Shown here: positions 1-5,860 of the stretch, piece after piece | Layout of the letters: every line of letters begins with the position of its first letter | Numbering within the stretch: position 1 is the first letter of the stretch | Assembly: GCA_003455945.1 (NCBI GenBank) | Contig: DMPQ01000070.1 | Span: 17,736-26,987, forward strand | Direction of reading: 5' to 3' | Origin: Planctomycetaceae bacterium | GTDB taxonomy: Bacteria; Planctomycetota; Planctomycetia; Pirellulales; Pirellulaceae | DNA: 9,252 bases | The notes under the pieces: model-generated | Seen by the model: the letters and a program-made list of their open reading frames with translations, nothing else | What the model was told of the DNA's origin: nothing | Databases searched by the model: none | Made by a program: the position numbers and the translations under genes

Positions 1-146
1 AGCGACAGCGCGAGCACGAGCAGCGCTCTCAGTCGCCCCGGCAGACTGCCGCTACCGAAACCGGGAGCGACCAGCACGACGCCGGCGACTCGCGCCACGA
101 CGAACAGGAACAGATACAGATGCGCCAACGGCAGGTCGAACGTCAT
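1..146 (-). CDS. fliR: Flagellar biosynthetic protein FliR, N-terminal part (3' end outside window)
   Basis: From an ATG at 146 the minus strand reads MTFDLPLAHLYLFLFVVARVAGVVLVAPGFGSGSLPGRLRALLVLALS to the window edge, about 48 residues with no stop. The first membrane helix with a PGFGSGSLPGRLRALL loop and the start of a second helix is the FliR N-terminal signature (in other species typically FGSxxIPxRVRxLLA). FliR is the single-copy subunit that completes the FliP/FliQ export gate. It overlaps the fliQ stop by ATGA, and fliQ-fliR is an almost invariable pair, which makes the call firm despite the fragment. Confidence 0.93.
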   Translation of the reverse strand, partial: MTFDLPLAHLYLFLFVVARVAGVVLVAPGFGSGSLPGRLRALLVLALS

Positions 147-424
147 CCGCCGACTCCCCAGCCTCCGACCGGCGCCTCGCCGAACAACGTGCGCGAGTAT
201 TCGATGAGCATACTGAGCGCCCACGGCAGACTGGCCGCGAGCGCGACGACCATCGCGATCAGCTTCGGCACGAACGCGACCGTCTGGTCCTGCACCTGAG
301 TCACCGCCTGGAGCAGACCGATCAGCAGACCGGCGATCATGCCGACGATCAGCACCGGAGCGCACAGCATCATCGAGACCGACATGGCCTGGCGGGTCAG
401 ATCGACGGCGACATCGGATTCCAT
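143..424 (-). CDS. fliQ: Flagellar biosynthetic protein FliQ (export gate)
   Basis: FliQ is a small two-helix membrane protein, four copies of which surround the FliP/FliR gate of the flagellar export apparatus. The 93-residue protein matches the family length (about 89) and its core: VDLTRQAMSVSMMLCAPVLIVGMIAGLLIGLLQAVTQVQDQTVAFVPKLIAM, with the family motif QAVTQVQDQTV in the loop between helices of about 14-38 and 52-75. The ATG at 424 has GAGGAG 8 nt upstream. A longer in-frame GTG at 457 adds 11 charged residues with no better site and is rejected. The stop codon shares bases with the fliR start (ATGA). The gap to fliP is 61 nt. Confidence 0.96.
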   Translation of the reverse strand: MESDVAVDLTRQAMSVSMMLCAPVLIVGMIAGLLIGLLQAVTQVQDQTVAFVPKLIAMVVALAASLPWALSMLIEYSRTLFGEAPVGGWGVGG

Positions 425-432
425 GGTTTCGT

Positions 433-438
433 CTCCTC
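433..438 (-). promoter_or_regulatory. Shine-Dalgarno site of fliQ
   Basis: GAGGAG on the minus strand, 8 nt upstream of ATG 424. It decides the fliQ start in favour of the 93-residue form. Confidence 0.7.
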
Positions 439-485
439 GACGGATGACCTGATGCACTCGGCGCGCAGCGTTCCGCGTCCGTACG

Positions 486-1559
486 CTATGAGCCGCCGAC
501 GACGACGAAACTGTCGAGCAGCATGCCGACGACCAGCTGCCATCCGTCGACCAGCACGAACAGGATCAGCTTGAACGGCAGGCTGATCATCGCGGGGGGA
601 AGCATCAGCATGCCCATCGAGATCGTGACGCTCGAGACGACGATGTCGATCACCAGGAACGGCAGGTAGATCTGGAAGCCGATCAGGAAGGCGACCTTCA
701 GCTCGCTGATCATGTAGGCGGGGAGCAGCACCTTGAGCGGAATGTCGTTCCACGTCTTCGGTTCCTGACGCCGCTCCTCGGCCGGCAGGTGCCGATAGAA
801 CATCCAGACGTCTTCCTGGTTCTCGGCGTCAGCGATCTGTCGGGCCATGAACGAGCGGAGCGGCCGCGTCCCCTTGTCCCATGCCTCTTCCCAGCCCATC
901 CGGCCGTTCGATTCGATGTAGGGAAGAATCGCCCGATCCTTCACCTCCTCGAAGGTCGGCGCCATCACCAGCAGCGTCATGAAGAGCGCCAGCGACGTCA
1001 TCACCTGACTCGGCGGCAACTGCTGCGTGCCGAGCGCCTGACGAAGCAACCCGAAGACGACGATGATCCGGACGAAGCTCGTCGTCATCATCATGATGGC
1101 AGGTGCCAGGCTGAGCACCGTCAGCAGCACCATGATCTTGATGGTCGAGACGAGTCCGCGGGGGCTTGTCCATTCGTCGGGCCCGGCCGAGATGAAGTCG
1201 GCGAGTTCGGCCGACCCGATTCCTTCTTCGACGCGTTCTCCGACCGCGGTTCCGGGAAGCATCCCCTCGATCGCGAGCGGATCGATCCGGCCGGCGGAAT
1301 CGGACGACGACAACGGCACCGGACTCGAATCGGCCTGCCCCGTCACCGGGCCGACGAGCGCGACGGCGACGATCGGCAGCGCGAGCCAGAAACCCCAGAC
1401 CGCCAGGCGACGACTCCAGACCGAGCGTTCGGCACTGCGCCGATCGCTGCCGGGACGAGACGGATCGCGGCGCGAACCATCGCGGCGCGACGAATCGCGG
1501 CGTGCCGCGCCGTCATCCGCACGATCGATCGCTCGATCTCTTCCCATCGCACGTCTCAC
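486..1559 (-). CDS. fliP: Flagellar biosynthetic protein FliP (export gate) with extended N-terminus
   Basis: Five FliP copies form the core of the export gate with FliQ and FliR. Hallmarks are LAPAIMMMTTSFVRIIVVFGLLRQALGTQQLPPSQV (151-186), LALFMTLLVMAPTFEE (190-205), LLPAYMISELKVAFLIGFQIYLPFLVIDIVVSSV (278-311) and SMGMLMLPPAMISLPFKLILFVLVDGW (314-340). The order signal segment, periplasmic part and membrane helices is as in E. coli FliP, but that protein has about 245 residues against 357 here. The excess is mainly an Arg/Ser/Asp-rich region (1-50) ahead of a signal-type helix (LAVWGFWLALPIVAVALV, 52-69), with possible cleavage after TGQA at 76, and a polar stretch up to residue 136. The start is GTG at 1559, overlapping the fliO stop, with GGAG 8 nt upstream; ATG at 1547 is an alternative. 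Confidence 0.95.
   Translation of the reverse strand: MRRAMGRDRAIDRADDGAARRDSSRRDGSRRDPSRPGSDRRSAERSVWSRRLAVWGFWLALPIVAVALVGPVTGQADSSPVPLSSSDSAGRIDPLAIEGMLPGTAVGERVEEGIGSAELADFISAGPDEWTSPRGLVSTIKIMVLLTVLSLAPAIMMMTTSFVRIIVVFGLLRQALGTQQLPPSQVMTSLALFMTLLVMAPTFEEVKDRAILPYIESNGRMGWEEAWDKGTRPLRSFMARQIADAENQEDVWMFYRHLPAEERRQEPKTWNDIPLKVLLPAYMISELKVAFLIGFQIYLPFLVIDIVVSSVTISMGMLMLPPAMISLPFKLILFVLVDGWQLVVGMLLDSFVVVGGS
1464..1508. repeat. Three 15-bp tandem repeats in the fliP 5' region
   Basis: Three adjacent units start with atcgcggcg(c/t)g at 1464, 1479 and 1494. In the fliP frame they encode the pentapeptide series RRDSS, RRDGS, RRDPS (residues 20-34). The third unit is the most diverged. The in-frame 15-bp period means copy-number change would lengthen or shorten the Arg-rich N-terminus without a frameshift. 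Confidence 0.65.
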
Positions 1560-2452
1560 GACTCGCTCCAGGCTCGACGCCGACGCGTCTCGCGCGGCTC
1601 TTGGCCGCTTCGCGCTCCGGCCCCTCGGTCATCACCTCGAGACGATTCGCGATCCAGGAATCCGCGAGTCGGTTCGCGTTCGGCCTGCTGCAGGAGCGAG
1701 CGGAATCCTTCGACCGCACTCCCCGACTTCCCGGCGCGGCAGGCGGTGAGCAGCTCTTCGACCTCTTGCGGATCGTCGACTTCCGAGAGCGGCATCACTC
1801 CCTGCGGTCCGGAACCGAAGAGGACGAGCTTGCGTCCCAGACGGACCAACTGCAGCTGCTGACGAGCATCGAGCGGCACGCGCCCCAGCACCTCGACCGC
1901 TTCGCGCGGAAGAGCCGCGAACCCGCGCGGCTGCGTCTTGCGCATCAGCCAAGCCGCGCCGATGATCAGCACGACGACGGTCGCCAGCGCCAGGAAGGTG
2001 TTGCGTCCGACGTCCGCCGGAATCGCGAACGGCGAAGCGGACGCGTCTCGGCGGCGCGATGCGGAACGATCGAGGGGACGTTGGAGCGCTCCGTCGAGCG
2101 CGTCGTCGGACTCCGTTTCGCCGACGGCAGTCGCCGCTTCGGCCGAGGAGGCTCGCTCATAGGCGTTCGCACGATCCCAGTCCCCCGGCGTCTCCTGAGC
2201 CGGCAATGCGCCGATCGGCAACAGCAGCAGGGTGATCAGCGCGAGCCCGATGGGCATCAAGCTGCCGCACCGCAGGGCCCGATGAGCGTACTTCCGAGTC
2301 GCGTCGAGCGCCGATGCCTGCATTCGGGTCGAATCGTCGAGAGGGCATCGAGTCGATCGAGCCGGAGTGCCGAACGATCCGATACGGCCGGCCGTGCGCC
2401 GGCAGGCGTTTCGAGTCGCCGACCGCGACGCGTGGTTCCGAGACGCTTCCAT
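1556..2452 (-). CDS. fliO: Flagellar biosynthetic protein FliO
   Basis: FliO helps assemble the FliP ring of the flagellar type III export gate. The 298-residue protein has a long Arg-rich N-terminus (1-60) and a hydrophobic signal-like segment (SLMPIGLALITLLLLPIGALPAQ, 64-86). After an acidic, low-complexity stretch comes a second membrane helix (TFLALATVVVLIIGAAWLM, 152-170). The FliO domain follows, with VEVLGRVPLDARQQLQLVRLGRKLVLFGSGPQGV (186-219) and DPQEVEELL. This helix-then-small-beta-domain layout is that of the family, though E. coli FliO is only about 120 residues. The ATG at 2452 has AGGAGA 9 nt upstream. Its stop overlaps the fliP start as GTGA, indicating translational coupling, and fliN-fliO-fliP-fliQ-fliR is a classic order. 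The Arg-rich C-terminus (after 270) is odd and may be disordered. Confidence 0.85.
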   Translation of the reverse strand: MEASRNHASRSATRNACRRTAGRIGSFGTPARSTRCPLDDSTRMQASALDATRKYAHRALRCGSLMPIGLALITLLLLPIGALPAQETPGDWDRANAYERASSAEAATAVGETESDDALDGALQRPLDRSASRRRDASASPFAIPADVGRNTFLALATVVVLIIGAAWLMRKTQPRGFAALPREAVEVLGRVPLDARQQLQLVRLGRKLVLFGSGPQGVMPLSEVDDPQEVEELLTACRAGKSGSAVEGFRSLLQQAEREPTRGFLDRESSRGDDRGAGARSGQEPRETRRRRAWSES

Positions 2453-2472
2453 GCGTCGTGGTCTCCTGTCGA

Positions 2473-3108
2473 TCAGTCCAGATCGTTGCCGGCCACGAGT
2501 TCGGCGACTCGCACGCAGAAGTTGTCGTTGAGCACCAGCACCTCGCCACGTGCGACGAGACGGCCGTTGACGTAGACGTCGACCGGATCTCCCGCCAGCT
2601 TGTCCAGCGGCACGACGCTCCCTCGCTTCATGCGGAGCACGTCTTCCAGGAACATCCGGGTTCGCCCCAGTTCGATCTTCAGGTCGAGTTCGACGTCGCG
2701 AAGCAGATCGAGCGTGGCGAAGTCGGTCGACGGCGGGGTTCCGGTAAAGTCCTCGAACGAGAACGGTCCGAGGCCGGGAATCGCGGGGTCGATCGGACTT
2801 TCGATCGACGAGAGAGCCTGTTCGGTCTGTCGGAGGAGAAGATCGAGATCGTCTCCGGCGCGACGCGACTCCGCCCCTTTCGGCTTCGCGCTCGCCTTTC
2901 GAGGCGTGCCGCTCTGCAGCAACGCCTCGATCTCGTTCTGCGAGACCTCCATGCCGAGTTCTTGGGGAGCCTTCGCTGCGGACCCCGATTTGGAGCGCGG
3001 CGCAGAAGGACTCGACTCGGCCGGCGAAGGAGTCGGCGACGAGGCGCCGCGCACCTGCGCCAGCAGCGCCTCGATCTCGTCCTGATTGATTTCCTGCGAG
3101 TCGCCCAT
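2473..3108 (-). CDS. fliN: Flagellar switch protein FliN with two FliM-type N-terminal motifs
   Basis: FliN forms the bottom of the rotor C-ring. The last ~75 residues (about 135-207) are a SpoA/FliN domain: [71 protein letters not shown]. The N-terminal 130 residues are polar, Pro/Ser-rich and unusual. [10 protein letters not shown] (residues 7-16) and [10 protein letters not shown] (55-64) are both versions of the SQDEIDALL motif with which FliM, and FliY of some bacteria, bind CheY-phosphate. At 211 residues it is longer than E. coli FliN (137) and shorter than Bacillus FliY (about 378). The ATG at 3108 has only a weak GGGA about 10 nt upstream, within a small hairpin. FliM, which usually precedes it, is absent here. 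It ends 20 nt before fliO. Confidence 0.93.
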   Translation of the reverse strand: MGDSQEINQDEIEALLAQVRGASSPTPSPAESSPSAPRSKSGSAAKAPQELGMEVSQNEIEALLQSGTPRKASAKPKGAESRRAGDDLDLLLRQTEQALSSIESPIDPAIPGLGPFSFEDFTGTPPSTDFATLDLLRDVELDLKIELGRTRMFLEDVLRMKRGSVVPLDKLAGDPVDVYVNGRLVARGEVLVLNDNFCVRVAELVAGNDLD

Positions 3109-3145
3109 GGGAATCCGTTCCCGAGATCGGCTGCCGCCAGCCGTC

Positions 3146-3646
3146 CTACTGCTGGTAGTAGTTGAAGTCCGGCAACAGCACGGAGGTCAACAGAGGCTTG
3201 CCGAAGAGCGCGTTGGTTTTCTCCAAAATCCGCCGTTTGATCAACCCCAACTCCGAGTCGGTCAGATCCTGGATGTCCGCATTGCGGAACTCGATCATGA
3301 TCCGCTCGCGGAGTCGAGCCTGATTCTTCTCCTTCAGAGCGGTCACCTCGTCCTTGTCCTTCTCGGCGACCGTTCCGATCACCTTACAGGCGATCGTGTA
3401 GCTCGACTCGGAGGCCTGCTGGTGGACGGTGATGTTGAACTCCCCGAGTTCGACTTCGATCTGCGGCCCCGAGTCGGCGTCCGGAACCAGGTCCGTGTCG
3501 GAGGATTCGGTCTTCGTCTCGGCCTCGATCTGCGAGCGAACCTGGTCCGCCACTTCCTTGGGGCTCGGGGTCAGCATGAGTGCGACGCCGATCTCGAGCG
3601 CGAGGACGATCAGCACCACCCCTCCGATCAGCAGCTTCCCGATCAT
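3146..3646 (-). CDS. fliL: Flagellar basal body-associated protein FliL
   Basis: FliL is a single-pass inner-membrane protein whose periplasmic domain rings the stator and supports torque under load. The 166 residues have an N-terminal membrane helix (about 3-25), a polar linker (26-60) and a periplasmic domain with [13 protein letters not shown] (62-74). It ends in [26 protein letters not shown], which resembles the family's C-terminal pattern (helix, then a short strand with Val-x-x-Pro/Phe). The position between motB and the switch gene is typical and strengthens the call, because FliL sequences are divergent. The ATG at 3646 is preceded by an AGGGG at 10 nt. The stop is 37 nt before fliN. 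Confidence is lower than for neighbours because family residues are few. Confidence 0.82.
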   Translation of the reverse strand: MIGKLLIGGVVLIVLALEIGVALMLTPSPKEVADQVRSQIEAETKTESSDTDLVPDADSGPQIEVELGEFNITVHQQASESSYTIACKVIGTVAEKDKDEVTALKEKNQARLRERIMIEFRNADIQDLTDSELGLIKRRILEKTNALFGKPLLTSVLLPDFNYYQQ

Positions 3647-3702
3647 GCCTCGTTTCCCCTTTCGACCGCCGGGTTCGTCATTCGAGTTCGCCGCGTTTCG
3701 GA

Positions 3703-3721
3703 TCCGCGGCGAGGCCGCGGA
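3703..3721 (-). other. GC-rich hairpin upstream of fliL
   Basis: A perfect 8-bp inverted repeat, tccgcggc/gccgcgga, with a 3-nt loop lies about 57 nt before the fliL start codon. No T-run follows on either strand, so it is not a standard terminator. It may structure the fliL leader. Confidence 0.3.
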
Positions 3722-3783
3722 GCTCGGAGAGAGCTTCCGCGCGGGAAAGGTAGCATCCGGTTCAGCGGCGCGACGGGACCAGC

Positions 3784-3801
3784 GGGAAAGGGGAGGGGGG
3801 G
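3784..3801 (+). other. Potential G-quadruplex tract upstream of fliL
   Basis: The plus strand carries GGG, AAA, GGGG, A and then seven G in a row, enough for four G-tracts of three with loops of 1-3 nt. Because fliL is on the minus strand, the G-rich strand is the transcription template. The transcript would carry the matching C-rich run, 137-155 nt upstream of the fliL ATG. Confidence 0.4.
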
Positions 3802-3979
3802 ACCGTCGCGGATCAGCTCGGAGGGGCGCTGCGGTCGGCCGATCGACGCTCGACGGGCGAGAGGTACCGTCGCGATCGGCCGATCCTGACGATCGGACCG
3901 GAAGATGGGTGCGGAGCCGGGGCAGCGTTCCGCCACGAAGCGTGCCGTTGGCCGAAGCGATACGAGATCCGATCCCGGC

Positions 3980-4714
3980 TCAGTTCGCTTCGGTTTCCCC
4001 GGCCGCGCCGCTGACGGTCTGATCGAGCAGATAGACCTCGACCCGATCGTTGGTCTTCACCTTCACCGGATCGGTTCCCGAGTAGAGCGGCTCGAACGGT
4101 CCGGCCGTCGTCATCCGAACCCGTTCGGGCTCGACGCCGACCTGATCGATCAGGAAGCTCATCACGGATCGACCGCGAGCCGCCGAGAGGTCCCAGTGAT
4201 CGCGATAAGGAGAGCCCTCTTCGAGCGGCTTTCGCGACGTGTGGGCGCGCACCTCGATCAGCTGCGGCTTGCCGATGAAGTCGCTCGCCAGCCCGCGGAG
4301 CACTTCCGCTTCGGCCGGTCGGAGCTCCGCGCTACCGTCATCGAACTGCAGCGAGGTCCCGCGCGACGTACGGTCTCCGGGGCGGACGATGCGAACCGTC
4401 CGATTCTCTCCGACCGGCGCCTTGGTCCGGTCTCCTCCGTTCATCAGGTCCATCCGCCGCGAGCGCCCCATGTTGGCGACCTGCTGGAGCGACGAATTGC
4501 GAGGTCGGACCTTGCCGGGAGCCATGCTGTCCATGCTCGTGGTGTGGCCGAGCTGGCGTTTGATCGACTCGACCATCGCCTGGAACTTCTCCTCCTGCTT
4601 CATCTCGCTGAGCGAGACGAGCATGATGAAGAAGGTGAGCAGCAACGACATCATGTCGCCGAAGGTGACGACCCATTCGGGAATCGCGCCGGCCGAGCTT
4701 TCCTCTTCCGCCAT
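3980..4714 (-). CDS. motB: Flagellar motor stator protein MotB with OmpA-like domain
   Basis: MotB anchors the stator to peptidoglycan and supplies the ion-binding Asp. The 244 residues begin with a short cytoplasmic tail, then one membrane helix WVVTFGDMMSLLLTFFIMLVSL (residues 14-35) in which Asp20 is the expected ion-carrying carboxylate (E. coli Asp32). A charged plug-like stretch follows (about 38-55), then a linker and an OmpA/MotB domain (about 120-230) with DHWDLSAARGRSV (Arg180 conserved) and NDRVEVYL. The usual GHTD motif reads AHTS at 157-160, so the Asp that normally binds diaminopimelate is Ser. The start at 4714 has AGGAGG upstream. A 333-nt gap follows before fliL. The family call is secure from the membrane helix and the C-terminal domain. 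Confidence 0.95.
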   Translation of the reverse strand: MAEEESSAGAIPEWVVTFGDMMSLLLTFFIMLVSLSEMKQEEKFQAMVESIKRQLGHTTSMDSMAPGKVRPRNSSLQQVANMGRSRRMDLMNGGDRTKAPVGENRTVRIVRPGDRTSRGTSLQFDDGSAELRPAEAEVLRGLASDFIGKPQLIEVRAHTSRKPLEEGSPYRDHWDLSAARGRSVMSFLIDQVGVEPERVRMTTAGPFEPLYSGTDPVKVKTNDRVEVYLLDQTVSGAAGETEAN

Positions 4715-4715
4715 C

Positions 4716-5483
4716 TCAGGCCGCCTCCTGCACTCGCTGCTTGGGCGGCAGGAACGCCGAGAGCTTCTGCTGGATCACGCGAGGGTTCTCGCCGGACTGG
4801 ATCGCCAGGATGCCGCGGATGATGATCTCGCGCGCCAGCAGCTCTTTCTTGTTGTAGTAGGCGAGCTTCTCGGCGAACGGAATGAAGGCGCAGTTCGAGG
4901 CGACGGCACCGTAGAGCGTCGTCAGGAGCGCCACCGCCATACCGGCTCCGATGCTCGACGGATCGGACATGTTCGAGAGCATCATGACGAGCCCCAGGAG
5001 CGTTCCGATCATCCCGTAGGCGGGAGCGAAACGCCCTAACTGGTCCATCACCGCTTTTCCCTCGCCATGTCGAGTGGCGATCGAGTCGACTTCGGTTCGG
5101 AGCAGATCCTCGATCACTTCCGGCGGGGAGCCGTCGATCGCCAGCTGGATCCCCATCCGGATGAACGGATGCTTCACCTCTTCCATCTTGCTCTCGAGCG
5201 CCAACAGCCCGTCGCGACGCGCCGTTTCGGCCAACGCCACGATCTGCGTGATGATCGTTCGGACGTCCTCGACCTTGTTCAGGAAGACCTTCAGCATCAC
5301 CTTGAAACTGCCGAAGACGGGGCCGAGCGGAAAGCAGATCAGTGCCGCGGCGACCGACCCTCCGCCGACGACGAGGACCGACGGGATGTCGATGAACGTC
5401 GAGAGCGACCCGCCGCCGACGAAGATCGAGCCGATGATCAGCACGACGCACATGATCAGGCCGATGATGGTGCCGATGTCCAC
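4716..5483 (-). CDS. motA: Flagellar motor stator protein MotA
   Basis: MotA forms the ring of the ion-driven stator around MotB and pushes on FliG. The 255 residues contain four membrane segments (about 5-22, 33-51, 153-171 and 183-203). The large cytoplasmic loop between the second and third holds ETARRDGLLALE, with Arg89/Arg90 and Glu97 at the positions known to contact FliG. The family block FAPAYGMIGTLLGLVMML carries the conserved Pro at residue 154, and ALLTTLYGAVASN is the last helix signature. The length is usual for the PomA/MotA type without the enterobacterial extension. The start is GTG at 5483, because an in-frame TGA lies 9 nt upstream and no other usual start codon is available; its ribosome binding site is weak. 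It ends 1 nt before motB. The driving ion cannot be decided from this sequence. Confidence 0.96.
   Translation of the reverse strand: MDIGTIIGLIMCVVLIIGSIFVGGGSLSTFIDIPSVLVVGGGSVAAALICFPLGPVFGSFKVMLKVFLNKVEDVRTIITQIVALAETARRDGLLALESKMEEVKHPFIRMGIQLAIDGSPPEVIEDLLRTEVDSIATRHGEGKAVMDQLGRFAPAYGMIGTLLGLVMMLSNMSDPSSIGAGMAVALLTTLYGAVASNCAFIPFAEKLAYYNKKELLAREIIIRGILAIQSGENPRVIQQKLSAFLPPKQRVQEAA
4724..4729 (-). promoter_or_regulatory. Shine-Dalgarno site of motB inside the motA 3' end
   Basis: AGGAGG on the minus strand, 9 nt before the motB ATG at 4714, embedded in the last codons of motA (encoding QEAA). With the 1-nt spacing it indicates translational coupling of the two stator subunits. Confidence 0.75.
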
Positions 5484-5501
5484 GACGAGTCATTCCGTTC
5501 G

Positions 5502-5717
5502 TTACGAGGCTCGTTGCGCCGCGCCGAGCGTCGGCATCAGGTGCTTGGACTGCTGATAGCGGATCGTCCGGTCGAGCACCTCGTCCATCGTCTCCTTGAC
5601 GATCAGCCGATCGCCGTTGGTCAGCGTGATGAACGTGTCGGGACGCCGCTCGACGTAGCGGATCAGTTCGGCGTTGAGCACGAACGGTTCGCCGTTGATG
5701 CGGGTCAGTCGGATCAC
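5502..5717 (-). CDS. flbD: Flagellar FlbD family protein
   Basis: This 71-residue protein reads IRLTRINGEPFVLNAELIRYVERRPDTFITLTNGDRLIVKET and is a clear match to the small FlbD family. That family is found between the hook gene and motA in many flagellar clusters of Firmicutes, spirochaetes and others. It is distinct from the Caulobacter sigma-54 activator of the same name. Its molecular role is poorly defined in general. The GTG at 5717 is preferred over the ATG at 5732 for two reasons: family members begin with Met-Ile-x-Leu-Thr, and a GGGAG lies 8 nt upstream of the GTG, while the purine tract before the ATG is only 1 nt away. It lies 18 nt upstream of motA, and flgE-flbD-motA-motB is a conserved order. 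Confidence 0.9.
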   Translation of the reverse strand: MIRLTRINGEPFVLNAELIRYVERRPDTFITLTNGDRLIVKETMDEVLDRTIRYQQSKHLMPTLGAAQRAS

Positions 5718-5819
5718 GGCAGGGACTCCCATCTCCCCCCAAGCGGACTCTGCCGGGGCGGCTCCGATCCGGAAACGACCCGTAACCTTAGGCCACGGAA
5801 CGAAGGGGAGCGGCCGACG

Positions 5820-5835
5820 GGCGGACTCGTCCGCC
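5820..5835 (-). other. GC-rich hairpin downstream of flgE
   Basis: The minus strand reads GGCGGA-CGAG-TCCGCC, a 6-bp stem with a tetraloop, 25 nt after the flgE stop codon. It is not followed by a T-run, so it is at most a weak or Rho-assisted terminator or an mRNA 3'-stabilising hairpin. The rest of the 143-nt flgE-flbD gap shows no recognisable promoter. Confidence 0.3.
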
Positions 5836-5860
5836 GGCGACTACCCCGTCCGGTGCGATA

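Larger units (their letters stand above)
3647..3979. other. 333-nt intergenic region between motB and fliL
   Basis: This is the longest non-coding stretch in the window. It holds an 8-bp GC hairpin (3703-3721), a G-tract of quadruplex type (3784-3801) and a 12-bp palindrome gatcggccgatc (3874-3885), whose half tcggccgatc recurs at 3835-3844. An open minus-strand frame of 97 codons spans most of it from a GTG at 3936 and ends in an ATGA overlap with the fliL start. It lacks a ribosome binding site and is Arg/Pro-rich without recognisable domains, so it is not called as a gene. No sigma-54 or sigma-28 promoter was seen. Confidence 0.6.

Noticed and set aside
789..3165. Series of overlapping plus-strand frames opposite fliP, fliO and fliN
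   Set aside because: Low-complexity Arg-rich translations with no ribosome binding sites or domains; all lie antisense to well-supported genes.
3643..3936. 97-codon frame between motB and fliL as a gene
   Set aside because: GTG start without a ribosome binding site, Arg/Pro-rich translation, no family recognised. It is kept only as a point to check.
3925..3945. Sigma-54-like TGGC...CTGC downstream of motB
   Set aside because: Spacing between GG and GC is 9 nt instead of the required 10.
4651..5742. 363-codon minus-strand frame over motA and flbD
   Set aside because: It is an out-of-frame shadow of both genes, rich in Arg/Asp/His, with no recognisable domain.
5770..5800. Sigma-54-like sequence (minus strand TGGCCTAAGGTTACGG) before flbD
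   Set aside because: TGGC is present, but the -12 element reads CG instead of GC at the required distance, so it is not a credible promoter.
5820..5835. Intrinsic terminator after flgE
   Set aside because: A hairpin is present but no T-run follows, so it is listed only as a stem-loop.
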